In this document: in pieces, positions 62,329 through 64,000 of the stretch
How positions within the stretch are numbered: position 1 is the first letter of the stretch
How the letters are laid out: the number at the start of each line of letters is the position of its first letter
Assembly (NCBI GenBank): GCA_943840565.1
Contig: CALSUY010000001.1
Location: 521,094-585,093, forward strand
Source: an uncultured Candidatus Actinomarinales bacterium
GTDB taxonomy: Bacteria; Actinomycetota; Acidimicrobiia; Actinomarinales; Actinomarinaceae
DNA: 64,000 nt
Direction: 5' to 3'
Translations under genes and position numbers: made by a program
Notes under the pieces: model-generated
What the model was told of the DNA's origin: nothing
Databases searched by the model: none
What the model saw: only the letters and a program-made list of their open reading frames with translations

Positions 62329-63031
62329 TAAGTTTGTATCCCATACCTCTAATAGTTGTAAGTCTTTTTGGTTTTTTAGGATTTTCCTCTATTCTTTCTC
62401 TAATTCTTTGTATATGCACATCAAGTGTTTTAGAGTTTCCAACAAAACTATAACCCCAGACTTGATCAAATAATTCCTCTCTTGAAACTAAGTTACCAGC
62501 ATTGTCACATAAAAAATAAAGTAATTCAAACTCTCTGGGTCTTAAGTCAATAAGCTCTCCCTTTACTTTTGCTTCGTATCTAAGTGGACTCATTTCAATA
62601 TCCCCAACAATTATTTTGTCATTATCTGCAAAGTTAGTTTTTTGGCTTCCATTTGTAGGAGGTGAAAACTGCGATCTTCTCATAACAGCCTTAACACGGC
62701 TAATTAATTCTTTAACAGAAAAAGGTTTCGTAATATAATCATCCGCACCAATTTCTAAACCTGTAATTTTATCTACTTCATCATCTCTAGCGGTCACCAT
62801 TATTATTGGAACGTTTGAAGTTTTTCTTATAGATCTGCATATATCTAAACCAGAAATTTCAGGAAGCATAATATCCAGTATCACTAAATCAAAATGTTCT
62901 TCTTCAAATAGATCTAAGGCAATTGGACCTTCATCAACATGAGTTACCTTCATACCTTCATTTTTAAGATTATAAATTATCCCTTCGGCAATACTTTTTT
63001 CATCTTCTACAAGTAAGATTTTATTTGCCAT
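62318..63031 (-). CDS. phoB: PhoB/RegX3-like response regulator
   Basis: 237 aa: receiver domain with phosphoacceptor Asp53 (VILDIMLP), Thr in VTARDD and Lys in ITKPF, then an OmpR-type winged helix (RPREFELLYFLCDNAG, RIRERIEENP). Controls phosphate genes. One base is shared with phoU upstream and 11 with the kinase downstream. Confidence 0.93.
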   Translation of the reverse strand: MANKILLVEDEKSIAEGIIYNLKNEGMKVTHVDEGPIALDLFEEEHFDLVILDIMLPEISGLDICRSIRKTSNVPIIMVTARDDEVDKITGLEIGADDYITKPFSVKELISRVKAVMRRSQFSPPTNGSQKTNFADNDKIIVGDIEMSPLRYEAKVKGELIDLRPREFELLYFLCDNAGNLVSREELFDQVWGYSFVGNSKTLDVHIQRIRERIEENPKKPKRLTTIRGMGYKLIDE

Positions 63032-63672
63032 TAGAACTCCTTAAACTCTCCAGTGACTAGAAATGAGGCTAGTTCGCATATATCTACAGCGTGATCCCCA
63101 CCTCTTTCTAAAGTCCTCACACATGTTATTAGTCTAAATAATCCACTGTATAAGTCTTTATTACCAGAAATATTAGGTACTTCATTTAGCATTTTATTGT
63201 ATAGGCTGTTTATAAGTTCATCTTTTCTTGCAGTTGATAGGGCTAGTTCAGCGTCTCTGTTTTTTAAACTTTCTAATGCTGAAGAAGCCATGTCGATTAC
63301 CATATCACCCATTTCAATGACAATTTTATGTAAACTTTCTGGAATCGGTAAATCATGTATTTCGTGGGTTGTTTTTCCTAAATAAACAGATAAATCGCCA
63401 AGTCTTTCCAAGTGTAAGCTTGCTTGCAGAATTGATGTTGAGAGTCTTAAATCTGAAGCTACAGGCTGTTCCGTAGCCATAAGTTCGAACCAGTCTTGAT
63501 CGATCTTCATATATGCATCATCTATCTCATCATCTTTATCAATCACTACTGATGCTTTTGCAATATCTTTGTCTTCTAACGCTCTTACGGCGCTTACCAA
63601 CGATTCAAGAACTAAAGTTCCCATAATGTGTAAATCAGTTTCTAGATTATTTATTTTCTGTTCTAAGCTCAT
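63031..63672 (-). CDS. phoU: Phosphate signalling protein PhoU
   Basis: 213 aa, two PhoU repeats: [13 protein letters not shown] and [13 protein letters not shown] give the metal-binding E.xx.GD pattern. Represses PhoB signalling when phosphate is ample. Overlaps pstB by 4 bases and phoB by 1, in the standard pstB-phoU-phoB order. Confidence 0.94.
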   Translation of the reverse strand: MSLEQKINNLETDLHIMGTLVLESLVSAVRALEDKDIAKASVVIDKDDEIDDAYMKIDQDWFELMATEQPVASDLRLSTSILQASLHLERLGDLSVYLGKTTHEIHDLPIPESLHKIVIEMGDMVIDMASSALESLKNRDAELALSTARKDELINSLYNKMLNEVPNISGNKDLYSGLFRLITCVRTLERGGDHAVDICELASFLVTGEFKEF

Positions 63673-64000
63673 CCAAACCTCCCACTTATATATTCTTCTG
63701 TTAAGCTTTCAGATGGATTTGTAAACATAGTTTTTGTATCGCTATATTCTACTAATTCACCAGTCCTTCTTCCGTCATCAGTTGCCTTTGTTGTAAAAAA
63801 AGCACAGTAGTTAGATACTCTTGATGCTTGCTGCATGTTATGAGTCACTATAAGTATGGAAAAGTCTTTTACTAATATCTGCATTAAATCTTCAATTTTT
63901 TTAGTTGCAACTGGGTCTAGTGCTGAACATGGTTCATCCATCAAAATTGTGTCTGGTTCGACTGCAATTGTTCTTGCAATACATAGTCTCTGTTGTTGAC
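63669..64000 (-). CDS. pstB: Phosphate ABC transporter ATPase, start beyond window
   Basis: C-terminal 110 residues of Pst[11 protein letters not shown] (signature helix), [12 protein letters not shown] (Walker B and D-loop), the H-loop [12 protein letters not shown], and [18 protein letters not shown], the diagnostic PstB end. Walker A and the Q-loop lie beyond 64000. Pairs with phoU. Confidence 0.95.
   Translation of the reverse strand, partial: QQQRLCIARTIAVEPDTILMDEPCSALDPVATKKIEDLMQILVKDFSILIVTHNMQQASRVSNYCAFFTTKATDDGRRTGELVEYSDTKTMFTNPSESLTEEYISGRFG

Noticed and set aside
1..64000. CRISPR arrays, prophage or insertion sequences
   Set aside because: No regular direct repeats, transposase, integrase or phage structural genes; codon use looks even across the window.

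Overview
The window is a gene-dense (about one gene per 950 bases), AT-rich stretch of bacterial chromosome with very short spacers, many 1-14 base overlaps, and no phage, insertion sequence or CRISPR. Several independent signs point to the Actinomycetota: an F420-type guanylyltransferase (CofC/FbiD), a Ni-superoxide dismutase with its S26 peptidase, a MurA with Asp in place of the catalytic Cys, many start codons 5-8 bases behind a TANNNT -10 box (leaderless style), and a gene order cofC / tRNA-Glu-Gln-Glu / gltX / FAH / gatBAC / ligA / mnmA / iscS that matches, from memory, the order in Mycobacterium tuberculosis. Low GC and compactness suggest a streamlined planktonic marine lineage such as the Actinomarinales/Acidimicrobiia; that placement is inference.

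Layout. 1-3.3 kb: the end of a thiolase, a 4-hydroxybutyryl-CoA dehydratase homologue and a quinone-oxidoreductase-type MDR. 3.3-5.8 kb: NfuA, an ATP-grasp ligase and thiamine pyrophosphokinase. 5.8-9.9 kb: fatty-acid activation and oxidation (acyl-CoA dehydrogenase, MFE2-like SDR, acyl-CoA ligase). 10-17.3 kb: maltodextrin uptake and use (malG, malF, malE, GH13 enzyme, malQ), with a terminator behind malE and a separate promoter for malFG. 17.3-21.3 kb: cytochrome c, a 45-residue TatA, a DUF368 lipid-carrier flippase, a CPA2 antiporter and a TrkA-Usp protein. 21.4-30.2 kb: YchF, FolD, an aminotransferase, two UMF1-type transporters, small unknown proteins and pyruvate kinase. 30.3-45 kb: the syntenic actinobacterial block above, with ilvE, pgpA, dapE and dapD inserted.

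45-54 kb: a frameshifted lipoprotein gene, Nfu, MurA, 6-phosphogluconolactonase, a DMT transporter, a hotdog protein, then deoC with an ALDH16-like enzyme split into two overlapping genes, a GltB C-terminal remnant and an unknown multi-pass membrane protein. 54-60 kb: MetG, sodN diverging from sodX, a Cys-rich miniprotein and korAB (2-oxoacid:ferredoxin oxidoreductase). 60-64 kb: phosphate genes on the minus strand, in transcription order pstB (cut by the window end), phoU, phoB, a membrane-free PhoR-like kinase, a Na/Pi cotransporter and a second PhoU.

Together the genes describe an aerobic heterotroph using maltodextrins, fatty acids, deoxynucleosides and perhaps 4-hydroxybutyrate. It probably makes Gln-tRNA by the GatCAB transamidation route. 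The most notable items are the split ALDH16 beside deoC, the sodN/sodX/miniprotein cluster, the dehydratase with altered cluster-ligand spacing, the broken lipoprotein and GltB genes, and the leaderless promoters.
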